Position numbers and translations under genes: made by a program
Shown: positions 1-9,509 of the stretch, in pieces
How positions within the stretch are numbered: the stretch's first letter is position 1
How the letters are laid out: every line of letters begins with the position of its first letter
Assembly: GCA_016868835.1 (NCBI GenBank)
Contig: VGFR01000007.1
Span: 1-34,418, forward strand
Source of the DNA: Bacteroidota bacterium
GTDB taxonomy: Bacteria > Bacteroidota > Bacteroidia > Flavobacteriales_D > Sanyastnellaceae
Direction of reading: 5' to 3'
DNA: 34,418 nucleotides
The notes under the pieces: generated by a model
The model's input: only the letters and a program-made list of their open reading frames with translations
What the model was told of the DNA's origin: nothing
The model's database searches: none

Positions 1-1284
1 ATCTAAACAAAAAACTACATTTAAATTCTGAAGCGCAACATCATGTATGACTTGGTCAAACGCACGCTGCATGAAGCTAGAGTATATATTACAAAAAGGA
101 ACCAAGCCTTGAGTAGCCATACCAGCACTGAAAGTAACAGCGTGCTGCTCAGCAATTCCAACGTCGAATGCGCGGTGTGGCATGGCTTCCATCATGAATT
201 TCAACGAGCATCCCGTGGGCATGGCAGGTGTTACACCAACTACCTTTTCATTTTTCTCTGCGAGTTCAATGATGGTGTGTCCGAATACATCTTGATAAAG
301 CGGGGGTTGTGGACTTTTGGGAGTGATTTTGATGATCTCTCCCGTATCTTTATTGAATAGTCCTGGTGCATGCCATTTGGTTGGAGAACCTTTTTCAGCA
401 GGTTCATATCCTTTTCCTTTCTTGGTAACGCAATGCAAAATTTTCGGACCAGGGATGTCTTTCAAATCACGCATAACCTTTACCATATAATCCACGTCAT
501 GGCCATCAATTGGACCAAAATAGCGCCACTTGAGAGATTCAAAATAGTTACTCTCATGAATTAAAGTGCTTTTCAAAGATTCAGAAATCTTGTGAGCAAC
601 GGCTTGAGCATTCGGACCAAACTTCGAGATTTTACCAAGTAAATTCCAAACTTCGTCCTTCACCTTGTTGTAGGTATGAGACGTTGTAATATCGGTCAAA
701 TATTCTTTCAAGGCACCTACATTGGGGTCAATGCTCATGCAATTGTCATTCAATACCACCAGAACATTGCAATCTGCAGTTGAGCCATGATTCAGCCCTT
801 CAAAGGCTAAGCCCGCGGTCATGGCACCATCACCAATCACGGCAATAACTTGTCTGTCTTCTTCTTTTTTAATTTTTGAAGCCACAGCCATTCCAACAGC
901 GGCTGAAATAGAAGTGGAACTGTGACCTACGCCAAACGTATCATATTCACTTTCGCTGCGCTTCGGGAATCCACTTAAACCCTGGTACTTTCTTTGCGTG
1001 TGGAAATCATCACGTCTTCCTGTTAGAATTTTGTGTCCGTAGGCCTGGTGACCCACGTCCCATATCAGCTGATCATAAGGGGTGTTGAAGACATAATGCA
1101 ATGCAACGGTCATTTCAACTACTCCTAAGCTAGCACCAAAGTGACCACCTTTTTCAGAGACAATATCTACAATGTACTGACGCAGCTCTTGACAAACCTG
1201 CTGCAATTGATCTTCAGAAATTTTTTCTCTGAGTGCAATGGGTTGATCAATAAGAGAAAGTATGGGGCCTGCTTGGTATGTCAT
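1..1284 (-). CDS. dxs: 1-deoxy-D-xylulose-5-phosphate synthase, 3' end cut by window edge
   Basis: Thiamine-diphosphate enzyme that condenses pyruvate and glyceraldehyde 3-phosphate to DXP, the first step of the MEP isoprenoid pathway. Reading the minus strand from the ATG at 1284 gives 428 codons open to base 1. The family is about 620-640 residues, so roughly the N-terminal two thirds is present. Recognisable DXS stretches include GGHFGASLGVVEMTVALHY, IWDVGHQAYGHKILTGRRD, GVGHSSTSISAA, the diphosphate/Mg-binding VIGDGAMTAGLAFEGLNHG, then RYFGPIDGHD and the start of the transketolase-like pyrimidine domain (VTPAMPTGCSLKF, FDVGIAEQHAVTFSAGMA). The M43 protease gene lies upstream on the same strand, 61 bases away. 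A TACATTTG box at 1291-1298 suggests an own promoter. The identification is secure; only the C-terminal third is unseen. Confidence 0.97.
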   Translation of the reverse strand, partial: MTYQAGPILSLIDQPIALREKISEDQLQQVCQELRQYIVDIVSEKGGHFGASLGVVEMTVALHYVFNTPYDQLIWDVGHQAYGHKILTGRRDDFHTQRKYQGLSGFPKRSESEYDTFGVGHSSTSISAAVGMAVASKIKKEEDRQVIAVIGDGAMTAGLAFEGLNHGSTADCNVLVVLNDNCMSIDPNVGALKEYLTDITTSHTYNKVKDEVWNLLGKISKFGPNAQAVAHKISESLKSTLIHESNYFESLKWRYFGPIDGHDVDYMVKVMRDLKDIPGPKILHCVTKKGKGYEPAEKGSPTKWHAPGLFNKDTGEIIKITPKSPQPPLYQDVFGHTIIELAEKNEKVVGVTPAMPTGCSLKFMMEAMPHRAFDVGIAEQHAVTFSAGMATQGLVPFCNIYSSFMQRAFDQVIHDVALQNLNVVFCLD

Positions 1285-1290
1285 AATGTA

Positions 1291-1298
1291 CAAATGTA
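1291..1298 (-). promoter_or_regulatory. Bacteroidota -7 box (TACATTTG) for dxs
   Basis: On the minus strand the sequence reads TACATTTG, a full match to the Bacteroidota -7 consensus TAnnTTTG, ending six bases before the dxs ATG. No -33 TTG lies at the usual 17-23 base spacing. Transcription would start at or almost at the start codon, implying a leaderless or nearly leaderless mRNA. Confidence 0.45.
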
Positions 1299-1345
1299 AA
1301 CAAGACCAGGCAAGTTTTGTTCAGTACTTACAAACCAAAGTACAT

Positions 1346-3418
1346 CTAGTGTACAATCAATTTTTTTCTTAGATATTGATTTCCGCTCTGCACCTCTACA
1401 AAATAGAATCCAGCACCTGGCGGGGTGATTGAAATCTGATGAGTTCCAATCGACAAATAACCGGTAAACGGCGTTTGCACCAATTGCCCTGCCGCATTGT
1501 ACAAACGAACGTTGGTATTTCTATGACTCTCAGTAGAAATTTCCAATGTGGTTTGGTTTGAAGTTGGATTGGGATAAAGATTCACATTCAATTCTGATTC
1601 AAGAATTTCTATAAAATTTCCCAAAGTGTCTACTCCGGAAATGTTAATATCATCGAGGTAGATGTTGTTTCCACCGTAACAAATGAACTCGAATTTCAGC
1701 TGATAGTGGTTAGTCATGAAAGCGTCAGAGGTTAACGTTAGTGTTTCACCATTCCACTGATTTAAAGCTGTAGGGGTGAAAGCCAAATTTGTTGCAGTTG
1801 CTGTAGGAAGGGTTGTAGTTCCTTTTCGAATGCGATTCAAGGTCCATGAATCGCCGCAATCTCCACTTGAACTGATTCTTAATCGATCATCAGTAGTGTT
1901 TACTCTATTGGCATAGGCCCATTTGTAACTTACGAAAATGGTATCCATGGCGCTCATGTCAAAAGTATTCGATACCATTTCGTCGACATGACCGCTTTCA
2001 GAGTTATAGTTTCTCAATTTTAAGCCGTTACTCCCAGAATACGGTGTGGGTACAACTTCCCATGTTTCATCGGCATCTGGGTTATTGATAAACCAGTTGT
2101 TTGCTGGCCAAGTATTTTCGAATCCCTCTACAACAGGTGATAGGAGTGTGCCGTCATTCAACACATGAATAACATTCGAATACGTTTTAGATAATGTGCC
2201 TGTAGAATTACTTACGGTGAGTGTAACTGAGTATGTCCCGGCCACGTCATAGGTATGTGTTGGATTTTGATGAACAGCGGGGTTGTCACCTGATAAAGTT
2301 TGTCCATCACCAAAATTCCACGACCAACTTGTAATGGCATGGTATGAGGCATCAGTAAAAGCAATGCTATCTCCTAAGCAAATAATATTTTTGTCATATT
2401 TGAAATCGGCTTCACATAAAACAGGATTCGTCACACCCGTTGCTGCTAGGTTGGAAGCGGTTATTAAACTACTTCTTTGAGCTACATTGCTTAAAATAGC
2501 TGCACGCATGCGTGTTCTTTGGCCTTGTGTGAACATGCGCGAACAGTAGGAGTACTCCATGTAATTTTGAACATTATCAATGGTATTTCCGCATGAACTT
2601 CCCGTCAAAGAACATGATGTCCATCCGATGGTATTCGGGGTGTCAGCGACTTGGTCATCTTGATTGCAGTTCGAATTAACCGCAGGCGAGTTTCCGGGTC
2701 CCCAAGTGTGATAAAGATTTAACCAATGACCAACCTCGTGCGTCAAGGTTCTTGACTTACTTCCTGAACTGGTGCCAATAGCTCCAACATAATCACTTCG
2801 CACCACTATTCCGTCTGCTGAAGCCCCCCAAAATCCTGAAACATCTCCCGGCATAAGCGTATAACCTGCAGCACCCGCGGCATCGGCACAAATCCAAATG
2901 TTGAGATACTTGTTTCTTGGCCATTGAATTAAATCTTTCATGTCCTGTCCACCATCTGTTGTTAAGGCGGAGACCAAACGGTTAATTCCTCTTGTACAGT
3001 TCCCGTTAGGATCTTTGGTTGCAAGTGCGAATTCAATTCCAATGTCTGCTGTTACACCTTCAAAGGCCGATACTACCAAAGAAATATCAGCATTTAACAT
3101 TCGGAAATCGCGATTTAGAATTTCCAAGCCGTTTAAAATTTGTTCGTCAGAAATATTCTCTGGCCCATTGTTATGTATAACATGAAATACGACTGGAATG
3201 GTATAAATGGTTTGCCCACCACCTCGCGCTTCTTCGCCAAATGAAGAGGTTTCTAATTCAAGTTGATTTTGAGCCATTCTTGCTGCATCCCAGGCTTGTG
3301 GATTCATTCCAAAAAAACGAACTCGAGCATCACGTTCTCCGCAGAACAAATTTTGTTCCTGCCCTAAAGCATGGAATCCACAAAGCAATAGGACAAGCAA
3401 AACATAAATATTTTTCAT
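1346..3418 (-). CDS. Secreted M43-family (cytophagalysin-like) zinc metalloprotease with PKD domain and T9SS sorting tail
   Basis: Probable extracellular zinc endopeptidase of the pappalysin/cytophagalysin family (M43), 690 residues. Residues 1-20 form a signal peptide ending in ALGQ. The zinc motif HEVGHWLNLYH is at 227-237 (HExxHxxxxxH), preceded by TLT and followed by a Met-turn NYMEYS at about 285-290, as expected for M43. Conserved cysteines surround the site. A PKD domain follows at about 336-419 (SWSWNFGDG, HTYDVAGTYSVTLTV), then a MAM-like beta-sandwich at about 430-600. The last 80 or so residues are a type A T9SS sorting domain (NLYPNPTSN, GFYFVEVQSGNQYLRKKLIV). The protein should therefore pass the inner membrane by Sec and the outer membrane by T9SS. 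All catalytic residues are intact; the substrate is unknown. It is divergent from lepA and upstream of dxs. Confidence 0.93.
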   Translation of the reverse strand: MKNIYVLLVLLLCGFHALGQEQNLFCGERDARVRFFGMNPQAWDAARMAQNQLELETSSFGEEARGGGQTIYTIPVVFHVIHNNGPENISDEQILNGLEILNRDFRMLNADISLVVSAFEGVTADIGIEFALATKDPNGNCTRGINRLVSALTTDGGQDMKDLIQWPRNKYLNIWICADAAGAAGYTLMPGDVSGFWGASADGIVVRSDYVGAIGTSSGSKSRTLTHEVGHWLNLYHTWGPGNSPAVNSNCNQDDQVADTPNTIGWTSCSLTGSSCGNTIDNVQNYMEYSYCSRMFTQGQRTRMRAAILSNVAQRSSLITASNLAATGVTNPVLCEADFKYDKNIICLGDSIAFTDASYHAITSWSWNFGDGQTLSGDNPAVHQNPTHTYDVAGTYSVTLTVSNSTGTLSKTYSNVIHVLNDGTLLSPVVEGFENTWPANNWFINNPDADETWEVVPTPYSGSNGLKLRNYNSESGHVDEMVSNTFDMSAMDTIFVSYKWAYANRVNTTDDRLRISSSGDCGDSWTLNRIRKGTTTLPTATATNLAFTPTALNQWNGETLTLTSDAFMTNHYQLKFEFICYGGNNIYLDDINISGVDTLGNFIEILESELNVNLYPNPTSNQTTLEISTESHRNTNVRLYNAAGQLVQTPFTGYLSIGTHQISITPPGAGFYFVEVQSGNQYLRKKLIVH

Positions 3419-3424
3419 AGATCA

Positions 3425-3453
3425 CAAAAGTATGATATCATGAGGTAAAACAA
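3425..3453 (-). promoter_or_regulatory. Promoter of the M43 protease gene (TTG-N18-TACTTTTG)
   Basis: On the minus strand a TTG at 3453-3451 is followed after 18 bases by TACTTTTG at 3432-3425. Both elements and the spacing fit the Bacteroidota promoter consensus (TTG, 17-23 bases, TAnnTTTG). Only six bases separate the -7 box from the ATG at 3418, so the transcript should have almost no leader. No other in-frame ATG would keep the signal peptide. Confidence 0.7.
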
Positions 3454-3480
3454 TTTGATTCTATTTCGAAAATATTCTTA

Positions 3481-3512
3481 TTGTTTTGTTCCTACGCATG
3501 TGCGTACTTTTG
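3481..3512 (+). promoter_or_regulatory. Promoter of lepA (TTG-N21-TACTTTTG)
   Basis: TTG at 3481-3483 and TACTTTTG at 3505-3512 are separated by 21 bases. The box ends 16 bases before the ATG at 3529. Because these elements lie inside the longer TTG-initiated reading frame that begins at 3481, they support the ATG at 3529 as the true lepA start. Confidence 0.6.
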
Positions 3513-3528
3513 TCACTCGTATAGAAAC

Positions 3529-5319
3529 ATGAAGAACATAAGAAATTTCTGCATCATTGCACATATCGATCACGGGAAATCTACTCTTGCTGATAGAATG
3601 TTGCAAATAACCAAAACAATTGAAGATCGAAAAATGGTGGCACAGGCGCTTGACGATATGGATCTCGAGCGTGAAAAGGGCATTACCATTAAGGCGCATG
3701 CCATTCAAATGGTCCACAAATACAACAACCAGGACTATGTATTGAACTTAATCGACACACCTGGTCACGTAGATTTCTCCTACGAGGTTTCTCGGTCTAT
3801 CGCATCCTGTGAAGGGGCCATTTTAATTGTAGATGCTACTCAGGGAATTCAAGCCCAAACCATATCAAATTTGTATTTAGCATTAGAAAATGACTTAACC
3901 ATCATTCCCATTTTAAATAAAATCGATTTGCCCAATGCAGATCCAGAAGTGGTGAAAGATCAGATTGTAGATTTAATCGGTTGTGAACGCGATGAAATTC
4001 TTGCGGCAAGTGGTAAAACAGGTGAGGGTGTACCCGCCATTCTCGATGCCATTTGCGACCGAATCCCGGCTCCAATCGGAGATTCAGAGGCACCTTTACA
4101 AGCGATGGTTTTCGATTCTGTGTTTAATTCTTTCCGTGGAATTATTGCGTATTATCGAATCATCAACGGCACCATTCGCAAAGGCGATAAAGTGAAGTTC
4201 ATTAGTACGGGAAAGGAATATTATGCAGATGAGGTGGGGGTTTTGGGAATGGATTTGAAACCGCGCGATTTTGTTGCCGCGGGTGATGTGGGATATATTA
4301 TTTCAGGAATAAAAACCGCAACAGAGGTTAAGGTTGGTGATACCATTACTACCGTTGCGAATCCGTGTACTGAAGCTTTACAAGGATTTGAAGATGTGAA
4401 GCCCATGGTTTTCGCGGGTATTTATCCGGTTGATACCGATGAATACGAAGAACTGCGTGCAAGTATGGAGAAGTTGCAATTGAATGACGCTTCTTTGGTA
4501 TTTGAACCAGAAAGCTCGGCCGCATTGGGTTTTGGTTTCCGTTGTGGGTTCTTGGGCATGCTGCACATGGAAATTATTCAAGAGCGTCTGGAACGAGAAT
4601 TCAATATGACTGTAATTACTACCGTTCCGAACGTTAGTTATTTCTGTTATACGACGAAAGGCGAAAAATTAGAGATTAATAACCCTTCAGAACTTCCCGA
4701 ACAAAATCACATTGACTACGTAGAGGAACCGTTCATTAAAGCTCAAATCATCACGAAGACGGAGTTCATTGGGGCCATCATGACACTGTGTATAGAAAAG
4801 CGAGGAATGCTCACGAATCAGCATTACTTAACCACAGATCGCATTGAGCTAACTTTTGAAATGCCTCTTGCCGAAATTGTATTTGATTTTTACGATCGTT
4901 TGAAGACCATCTCCAAAGGATATGCATCCTTCGACTATTTCAGAATTGGGTATCAGCAAAGTGAGTTGGTGAAATTGGATATTCTATTGAATGGAGATCA
5001 GGTCGATGCACTGAGTGCCCTGATTCACAAAGACCACGCCTATGAACTGGGCAAAAAGATTTGCTTGAAATTAAGAGAACTCATACCAAGACAACAGTTC
5101 TTAATTGCCTTGCAAGCCGCAATTGGAGCTAAAATTATTGCAAGAGAAACCATTAACGCACTGCGTAAAGACGTTACCGCCAAATGTTATGGTGGTGACA
5201 TTTCACGTAAACGTAAGCTTCTTGAAAAACAGAAAGAGGGCAAGAAACGTATGCGCCAGGTAGGCTCCGTTGAAGTTCCTCAAGCCGCATTTCTAGCTGT
5301 TCTAAAATTGAACAGCTAG
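3529..5319 (+). CDS. lepA: Elongation factor 4 (LepA), translational GTPase
   Basis: Ribosome-associated GTPase of the EF-G-like group that acts on the ribosome in back-translocation or 30S biogenesis; its exact role is still debated. The 596-residue product matches the usual length. The G domain is complete: P-loop AHIDHGKST near residue 11, switch-region [27 protein letters not shown], and NKIDLP. The LepA-specific C-terminal end is present ([25 protein letters not shown] is split here only by convention; [11 protein letters not shown] is the diagnostic core). I chose ATG 3529 rather than TTG 3481 because homologues begin close to [15 protein letters not shown] and because a good promoter overlaps the extra 16 codons. 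The gene is convergent with accC, leaving 13 bases between stops, and its last codons form a hairpin. Confidence 0.97.
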   Translation: MKNIRNFCIIAHIDHGKSTLADRMLQITKTIEDRKMVAQALDDMDLEREKGITIKAHAIQMVHKYNNQDYVLNLIDTPGHVDFSYEVSRSIASCEGAILIVDATQGIQAQTISNLYLALENDLTIIPILNKIDLPNADPEVVKDQIVDLIGCERDEILAASGKTGEGVPAILDAICDRIPAPIGDSEAPLQAMVFDSVFNSFRGIIAYYRIINGTIRKGDKVKFISTGKEYYADEVGVLGMDLKPRDFVAAGDVGYIISGIKTATEVKVGDTITTVANPCTEALQGFEDVKPMVFAGIYPVDTDEYEELRASMEKLQLNDASLVFEPESSAALGFGFRCGFLGMLHMEIIQERLEREFNMTVITTVPNVSYFCYTTKGEKLEINNPSELPEQNHIDYVEEPFIKAQIITKTEFIGAIMTLCIEKRGMLTNQHYLTTDRIELTFEMPLAEIVFDFYDRLKTISKGYASFDYFRIGYQQSELVKLDILLNGDQVDALSALIHKDHAYELGKKICLKLRELIPRQQFLIALQAAIGAKIIARETINALRKDVTAKCYGGDISRKRKLLEKQKEGKKRMRQVGSVEVPQAAFLAVLKLNS

Positions 5320-5320
5320 A
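5292..5320 (+). terminator. Perfect 11-bp hairpin across the lepA stop codon
   Basis: TCTAGCTGTTC (5292-5302), a seven-base loop and GAACAGCTAGA (5310-5320) form a perfect 11-bp stem. It includes the last codons and the stop codon of lepA. A loose T-rich stretch follows after TAGCG on the plus strand. It sits between the convergent ends of lepA and accC, so it may end or protect lepA mRNA. The U-tract is weak and there is none in the accC direction. Confidence 0.5.
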
Positions 5321-5332
5321 TAGCGTATTTTC

Positions 5333-6670
5333 TTATTCCATACTCCACGTCTCCAAAAACTTGGTCGTGAAATTTCCTGATCTGAATTGATCATCTTTCA
5401 TGAGTTTTTGATGAAATGGAATGGTGGTTTTAATTCCTTCTATGATATACTCATCCAGTGCACGTTGCATTTTCTCAATAGCTTCCTCACGCGTTTGTGC
5501 AACAGTAATCAATTTTGAAATCATAGAATCATAGTAAGGCGGAATGACATACCCAGCATAGGCGTGAGTGTCAAGACGCACGCCGTGTCCACCGGGGCTG
5601 TGATATGCTGAGATTTTACCAGGATTTGGAATAAAGTTTTTGTACGGGTCCTCCGCATTGATTCTGCATTGAATGGCATGCATGGTCGGATAATAGTTTT
5701 TCCCCGAGATAGGTTCACCCGCAGCAATTTTAATTTGCTCCTTCACCAAGTCGTAGTCAATGACTTCTTCTGTAATGGTATGTTCAACCTGAATACGCGT
5801 ATTCATTTCCATGAAATAGAAATTGCGGTCTTTGTCTACCAGAAATTCTACTGTTCCAACACCCTCGTAATTCACGGCCAACGCAGCTTTGATAGCAGCT
5901 TCACCCATTTTTTCACGAAGTTCTGGAGTCATATATGGGGAGGGAGTTTCCTCAACTAGCTTCTGGTGTCTGCGCTGAATAGAGCAGTCTCTTTCAGACA
6001 AGTGACAAGCTTTTCCATATTGGTCACCGGCAATTTGAATTTCAATGTGACGTGGTTCTACAACGAATTTCTCCATGTAAATCCCATCATTTCCGAACGC
6101 AGCTCCTGCTTCACGACGAACCATTTCCCAGGCGGGTTCTAGCTCTTCTTCATTATTTACTACGCGCATTCCTTTTCCACCACCTCCAGCCGTTGCCTTC
6201 AGAATAACGGGGTAAACGATCTTCTTCGCAGTTTTCTTGGCGTGCTCGATATTTTCTATGAGCCCATCGCTGCCTGGAATGGTAGGAACACCTGCTTCTT
6301 TCATGGTTTGCTTCGCCATGCTCTTGTCTCCCATCGCATCGATCATTTCAGGTGAAGCTCCAATGAATTTGATTCCATTTTCCTTACATACCTTTGAGAA
6401 AGTAGCATTTTCTGAAAGAAATCCGTAACCGGGATGTATGGCATCAGCATTTGTAATTTCTGCTGCAGCTATGATATTCGGTATTTTCAGGTATGAGTCT
6501 TTACTGGCTGGAGGACCAATGCAAACAGCTTCATCTGCGAAACGAACGTGTAAACTGTCACGATCGGCAGTGCTATAGACAGCCACAGTGCGAATTCCCA
6601 TTTCCTTGCATGTGCGAATGACACGCAAAGCAATTTCGCCGCGGTTGGCAATTAAAATTTTCTTAAACAT
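5333..6670 (-). CDS. accC: Acetyl-CoA carboxylase, biotin carboxylase subunit
   Basis: ATP-grasp enzyme that carboxylates the biotin carried by AccB, the first half reaction in making malonyl-CoA for fatty acids. The 445-residue length equals the family norm. The start is typical ([19 protein letters not shown]), with the glycine-rich ATP loop [21 protein letters not shown], the [20 protein letters not shown] segment, and the catalytic [14 protein letters not shown]. The last motif differs slightly from the more usual EMNTRLQVEHPVTE but keeps its Glu, Asn and Arg. accB is 10 bases upstream on the same strand, so the two are clearly co-transcribed and produce the subunits of one complex. Confidence 0.97.
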   Translation of the reverse strand: MFKKILIANRGEIALRVIRTCKEMGIRTVAVYSTADRDSLHVRFADEAVCIGPPASKDSYLKIPNIIAAAEITNADAIHPGYGFLSENATFSKVCKENGIKFIGASPEMIDAMGDKSMAKQTMKEAGVPTIPGSDGLIENIEHAKKTAKKIVYPVILKATAGGGGKGMRVVNNEEELEPAWEMVRREAGAAFGNDGIYMEKFVVEPRHIEIQIAGDQYGKACHLSERDCSIQRRHQKLVEETPSPYMTPELREKMGEAAIKAALAVNYEGVGTVEFLVDKDRNFYFMEMNTRIQVEHTITEEVIDYDLVKEQIKIAAGEPISGKNYYPTMHAIQCRINAEDPYKNFIPNPGKISAYHSPGGHGVRLDTHAYAGYVIPPYYDSMISKLITVAQTREEAIEKMQRALDEYIIEGIKTTIPFHQKLMKDDQFRSGNFTTKFLETWSME

Positions 6671-6680
6671 GGAATGTATT

Positions 6681-7157
6681 TTAAGCTAATTCAACTAAGA
6701 ACAAGGGCTGATCAAATTCAATAGGGGTACTGTCGTTTACAAGCACCTTTACAATTCGACCTGAAACTTCCGATTCAATTTCATTGAATAGCTTCATTGC
6801 CTCAACAATGCAAACCCTATCTCCCACCTTGATTTCAGAACCTACCTCAACGAAAGAAGGTTTATCCGGACCTGATGACCGGTAGAATGTGCCAATCATA
6901 GGGCTTTTAATCTCTACAAGCGTATCATTTTTAACCTCTGCAACAGCAGCTGGGGCAGCTGCGACCGCTGGTACAGGAGCAGGAGTAGCACTTACAACTG
7001 GAGCAGCAACAATGGGAGAGGCCACTTGAATGACTTCTTGTTTTGCTTTGCCATTTGCCTTGATTGTGATTTTGAAATCTTTTTGTTCAATTTCTACTTC
7101 ACTCACTCCGCTTTTCGCTACGAATTTGATTAAATCTTGAATTTGTGTAAGATTCAT
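6681..7157 (-). CDS. accB: Acetyl-CoA carboxylase biotin carboxyl carrier protein (BCCP)
   Basis: Carrier subunit that holds the biotin carboxylated by AccC and presented to the carboxyltransferase. The 158-residue protein has the usual build: an N-terminal dimer helix (to about 35), an Ala/Pro/Val-rich flexible linker at about 45-75, and a C-terminal biotinyl domain from about 80. The biotin attachment motif is [10 protein letters not shown] with the target lysine at residue 122; Phe in place of the more common Met after KL is seen in related bacteria. The gene is followed after 10 bases by accC and preceded by 118 bases with a strong -7 box, so accB-accC probably has its own promoter besides any read-through from fabH. 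Confidence 0.96.
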   Translation of the reverse strand: MNLTQIQDLIKFVAKSGVSEVEIEQKDFKITIKANGKAKQEVIQVASPIVAAPVVSATPAPVPAVAAAPAAVAEVKNDTLVEIKSPMIGTFYRSSGPDKPSFVEVGSEIKVGDRVCIVEAMKLFNEIESEVSGRIVKVLVNDSTPIEFDQPLFLVELA

Positions 7158-7185
7158 TTTATTTGTTTTTTTAGAGAATAGTGGG

Positions 7186-7193
7186 CAAATATA
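7186..7193 (-). promoter_or_regulatory. Bacteroidota -7 box (TATATTTG) for accB-accC
   Basis: Minus-strand TATATTTG fully matches TAnnTTTG and ends 28 bases before the accB ATG. No -33 TTG was found at normal spacing. The rest of the 118-base gap holds A/T-rich leader sequence with no Shine-Dalgarno match. Confidence 0.5.
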
Positions 7194-7275
7194 ACTCTAT
7201 TCAATCATTTTTTGATCGAAAATTGGATTTTTTGCGTTTTTTTGAATGACTGGTAGTGGTTGAGTACCGCGAATA

Positions 7276-8256
7276 CTAATAGGACCATTTCACATAAACC
7301 GAACCCCAAGTAAACCCGCCACCGAAGGCGGCTAAGATAATGTTGTCGCCTTTGTTCAATTGATTTTCCCAGTCAACCAAGCACAACGGAATAGTGGCAG
7401 CTGTGGTATTGCCATACTTGTGAATATTGATCATGACTTTTTCATTCCCAACACCCATTCTGCGGGCCGTAGCATCAATGATGCGAAGATTCGCTTGGTG
7501 AGGAACCAACCAGGCAACATCTTCTGAGGAAAGTCCGTTCTTTTCCATAATTTCGGCCGAAACATCCGCCATTCCAACTACAGCCGCCTTAAATACAGGT
7601 TGGCCGTCTTGGAAAATATAATGCTCTTTATTTAAAACCGTTTGTGCACTTGCAGGGTTTACAGACCCGCCAGACTTTTGATACAAATAGTTTCTTCCAG
7701 TACCATCTGTTTTTAAAATACTATCTAGGACACCTGTCTCGTCTTCAGATGGTTCCAAGAGAACTGCTCCCGCGGCATCACCAAATAAGACACATGTCGT
7801 TCTATCGGTATAGTCAACAATGCTCGACATTTTATCAGCGCCAACCACTACAACTTTTTTGTTTTTTCCAGACTCAATGAACTGCGTACCAACGGTTAAG
7901 GCATAGATGAATCCTGAACAGGCCGCTCCTACGTCGAAACTCCAAGCATTTTTTGCCCCAATTTTGTCTGAAATGATATTGGCAGTTGCCGGAAATTGAT
8001 GATCGGGGGTAACAGTAGCACAAATGATTAAGTCAATATCCATTGGAGTAATTCCGCGTTTAGCGCACAACTGCTTTACAGCCTCGGCACCCATATCACT
8101 TGTACCAAGTCCCTCCCCTTTGAGTATGTGCCTTGTTGAAATGCCAGTTCTTGTTTTAATCCACTCATCGGTGGTATCAACCATTTTTTCCAAATCGGCA
8201 TTCGTTAATAAATCTGGTGGTAAGTATCCGCCTACGGCTGTAATGGCTGCTTTCAT
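7276..8256 (-). CDS. fabH: 3-oxoacyl-[acyl-carrier-protein] synthase III (KAS III)
   Basis: Thiolase-fold enzyme that condenses an acyl-CoA primer with malonyl-ACP to start fatty-acid synthesis. It therefore consumes the product line of the AccBC enzyme encoded just downstream. The 326-residue length is normal. The catalytic triad is visible: Cys113 in [13 protein letters not shown], His253 in [13 protein letters not shown], and Asn283 in [13 protein letters not shown]. The C-terminal glycine-rich [12 protein letters not shown] is also standard. The exported hydrolase gene lies 48 bases upstream on the same strand. A weaker -7-like sequence (TATATTCG, 8287-8294 minus) is present in that gap. 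Branched or straight primer preference cannot be read from the sequence. Confidence 0.97.
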   Translation of the reverse strand: MKAAITAVGGYLPPDLLTNADLEKMVDTTDEWIKTRTGISTRHILKGEGLGTSDMGAEAVKQLCAKRGITPMDIDLIICATVTPDHQFPATANIISDKIGAKNAWSFDVGAACSGFIYALTVGTQFIESGKNKKVVVVGADKMSSIVDYTDRTTCVLFGDAAGAVLLEPSEDETGVLDSILKTDGTGRNYLYQKSGGSVNPASAQTVLNKEHYIFQDGQPVFKAAVVGMADVSAEIMEKNGLSSEDVAWLVPHQANLRIIDATARRMGVGNEKVMINIHKYGNTTAATIPLCLVDWENQLNKGDNIILAAFGGGFTWGSVYVKWSY

Positions 8257-8304
8257 AATTAAAGGGTAATAGATTGAATTGAGTGGCGAATATACAACAG
8301 CTTT

Positions 8305-9270
8305 TTATTGCGCCACTGAGCGAACGAAATTATTGAACTTACGATGCTGCTCATAATTACCTGCATGCGCAGACCTCTTCAATACAAAACAATGATCTTT
8401 TGGAATCTGATGTTCCTGTGCAATGGATTCTTGAATAGATAGTGGAATGAGTCCATCAAACTTTCCCCAAATTAAATAAACCGGCATGGTCCAAGTGAAA
8501 TGATGTTGTTGTAATTCCTCTGAATTTTCATAGAGGTAACGAAGAACAAATGCGTCTTTGGTCGCGACGCCCTTCGGACGAACAGATTTTCTGTAAACAA
8601 CTTTCAGTTTAAAGTACCATGGTACATGATGAAAAGCTGTTGCAAGATTGGCTTTGGCCGAGGCATCGCTGGTAGGTGCAAGTAATTCTTGAACATTTTC
8701 AACACCAAGTTTTTGCGCATGTTGATTTGCAATTTCAAGAGAATAACAGCAAGCTGGAGAATCGTACAAAATCAATTTTCGAACCCGCTCAGGATGTTGT
8801 TCAGCGAAATAAGCTGAAACGATACCGCCGTAAGAGTGACCAACCAGTACAAAAGGTTCAGTGATTTTTTCATTCGAAATGATTTGATACAAATGATCCA
8901 CTTGCGATTGTATGCTGTTATCTTCTGTCTCATACAATTTACTTTGACCATGCCACAACAAATCAGGCATCAATAAATCATAGTCGTTAAGTAAGGCTTT
9001 GTTTTTGAAGAAAGCGAGTTCGCTCTGCATTCCAAATCCGTGAACTAAAACCAACAACGGTTTTTTGGTTCGCGATATGCGGTAGGCATGCTCGCCCAAT
9101 TCATCCTCGAATTTCTCGAATTTGACCCCTTTTTTGGTCCAAACGTGTGAAAAATGATGCTCGAATTTTTGAACCAATTTGGACTGCCCGCAAATGGCAC
9201 TTGAAAAAAACAAAAAGGCCACCATAAAAAGGTAGCCTAAAAAAGTGAAATGAAAATGAGTATATTTCAT
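8305..9270 (-). CDS. Exported alpha/beta hydrolase in the rpmF-fabH operon
   Basis: Alpha/beta-hydrolase fold protein of 321 residues, of unknown substrate (esterase/lipase-like). An N-terminal hydrophobic segment (about 8-28, ending AICGQ) suggests a Sec signal peptide; Ile just before the Cys makes a lipobox unlikely. Fold landmarks are the oxyanion-loop HGFGMQ (77-82), the PDLLWHGQS loop, the nucleophile elbow GHSYGG with Ser146, an acid candidate Asp272 (WGKFDG), and His302 (SAHAG). The triad is complete. The gene begins 28 bases after rpmF and ends 48 bases before fabH, the place where many bacteria have plsX. A clear paralogue lies at 21920-22879 and shares PDLxxHG, the Cys-containing segment after strand 6, and MPVYxxWG. 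A specific function cannot be assigned. Confidence 0.85.
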   Translation of the reverse strand: MKYTHFHFTFLGYLFMVAFLFFSSAICGQSKLVQKFEHHFSHVWTKKGVKFEKFEDELGEHAYRISRTKKPLLVLVHGFGMQSELAFFKNKALLNDYDLLMPDLLWHGQSKLYETEDNSIQSQVDHLYQIISNEKITEPFVLVGHSYGGIVSAYFAEQHPERVRKLILYDSPACCYSLEIANQHAQKLGVENVQELLAPTSDASAKANLATAFHHVPWYFKLKVVYRKSVRPKGVATKDAFVLRYLYENSEELQQHHFTWTMPVYLIWGKFDGLIPLSIQESIAQEHQIPKDHCFVLKRSAHAGNYEQHRKFNNFVRSVAQ

Positions 9271-9298
9271 GAAAACAAACTCAATGGAATCAGAGCAA

Positions 9299-9490
9299 TT
9301 AAGCTGCTGTTTCCTTCTCCATTACTACTTTACCTTTGTAGTAAAGCTTTCCTTCATGCCAATGCGCTCTGTGAAACATATGCGGTTGACCAGTAGTAGG
9401 ACAAGTAGAAACGTTTGGAGCTTCCAATTTGTAGTGAGTTCTACGCTTCGCCTGACGGGTTTGCGAAATTCGGTGTTTAGGATGTGCCAT
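9299..9490 (-). CDS. rpmF: 50S ribosomal protein L32
   Basis: Small basic protein of the large ribosomal subunit, 63 residues. The N-terminus [20 protein letters not shown] is the typical L32 start, and the centre ([15 protein letters not shown]) matches the Bacteroidota form with a single cysteine rather than the four of zinc-binding L32. It lies 19 bases after the yceD stop on the same strand, the conserved yceD-rpmF pairing found across bacteria. Co-transcription with yceD and the downstream hydrolase is likely. Confidence 0.95.
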   Translation of the reverse strand: MAHPKHRISQTRQAKRRTHYKLEAPNVSTCPTTGQPHMFHRAHWHEGKLYYKGKVVMEKETAA

Positions 9491-9509
9491 ATTCGTCTGT
9501 TTTTATAAG

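Noticed and set aside
43-564. Two plus-strand open frames of 105 and 64 codons
   Set aside because: They lie antisense within dxs, whose protein sequence is clearly conserved, and resemble no known protein.
1331-1360. Short hairpin GTACA-N5-TGTAC over the M43 stop as terminator
   Set aside because: Only five base pairs, A/T-rich, and followed by a broken T-run; too weak to annotate.
3481-3528. 16-codon N-terminal extension of LepA from a TTG
   Set aside because: It contains the -33 and -7 promoter elements and is not part of the family N-terminus.
8676-8864. Plus-strand frame antisense to the exported hydrolase
   Set aside because: The hydrolase has a complete triad on the other strand; this frame is low-complexity charged sequence without start context.
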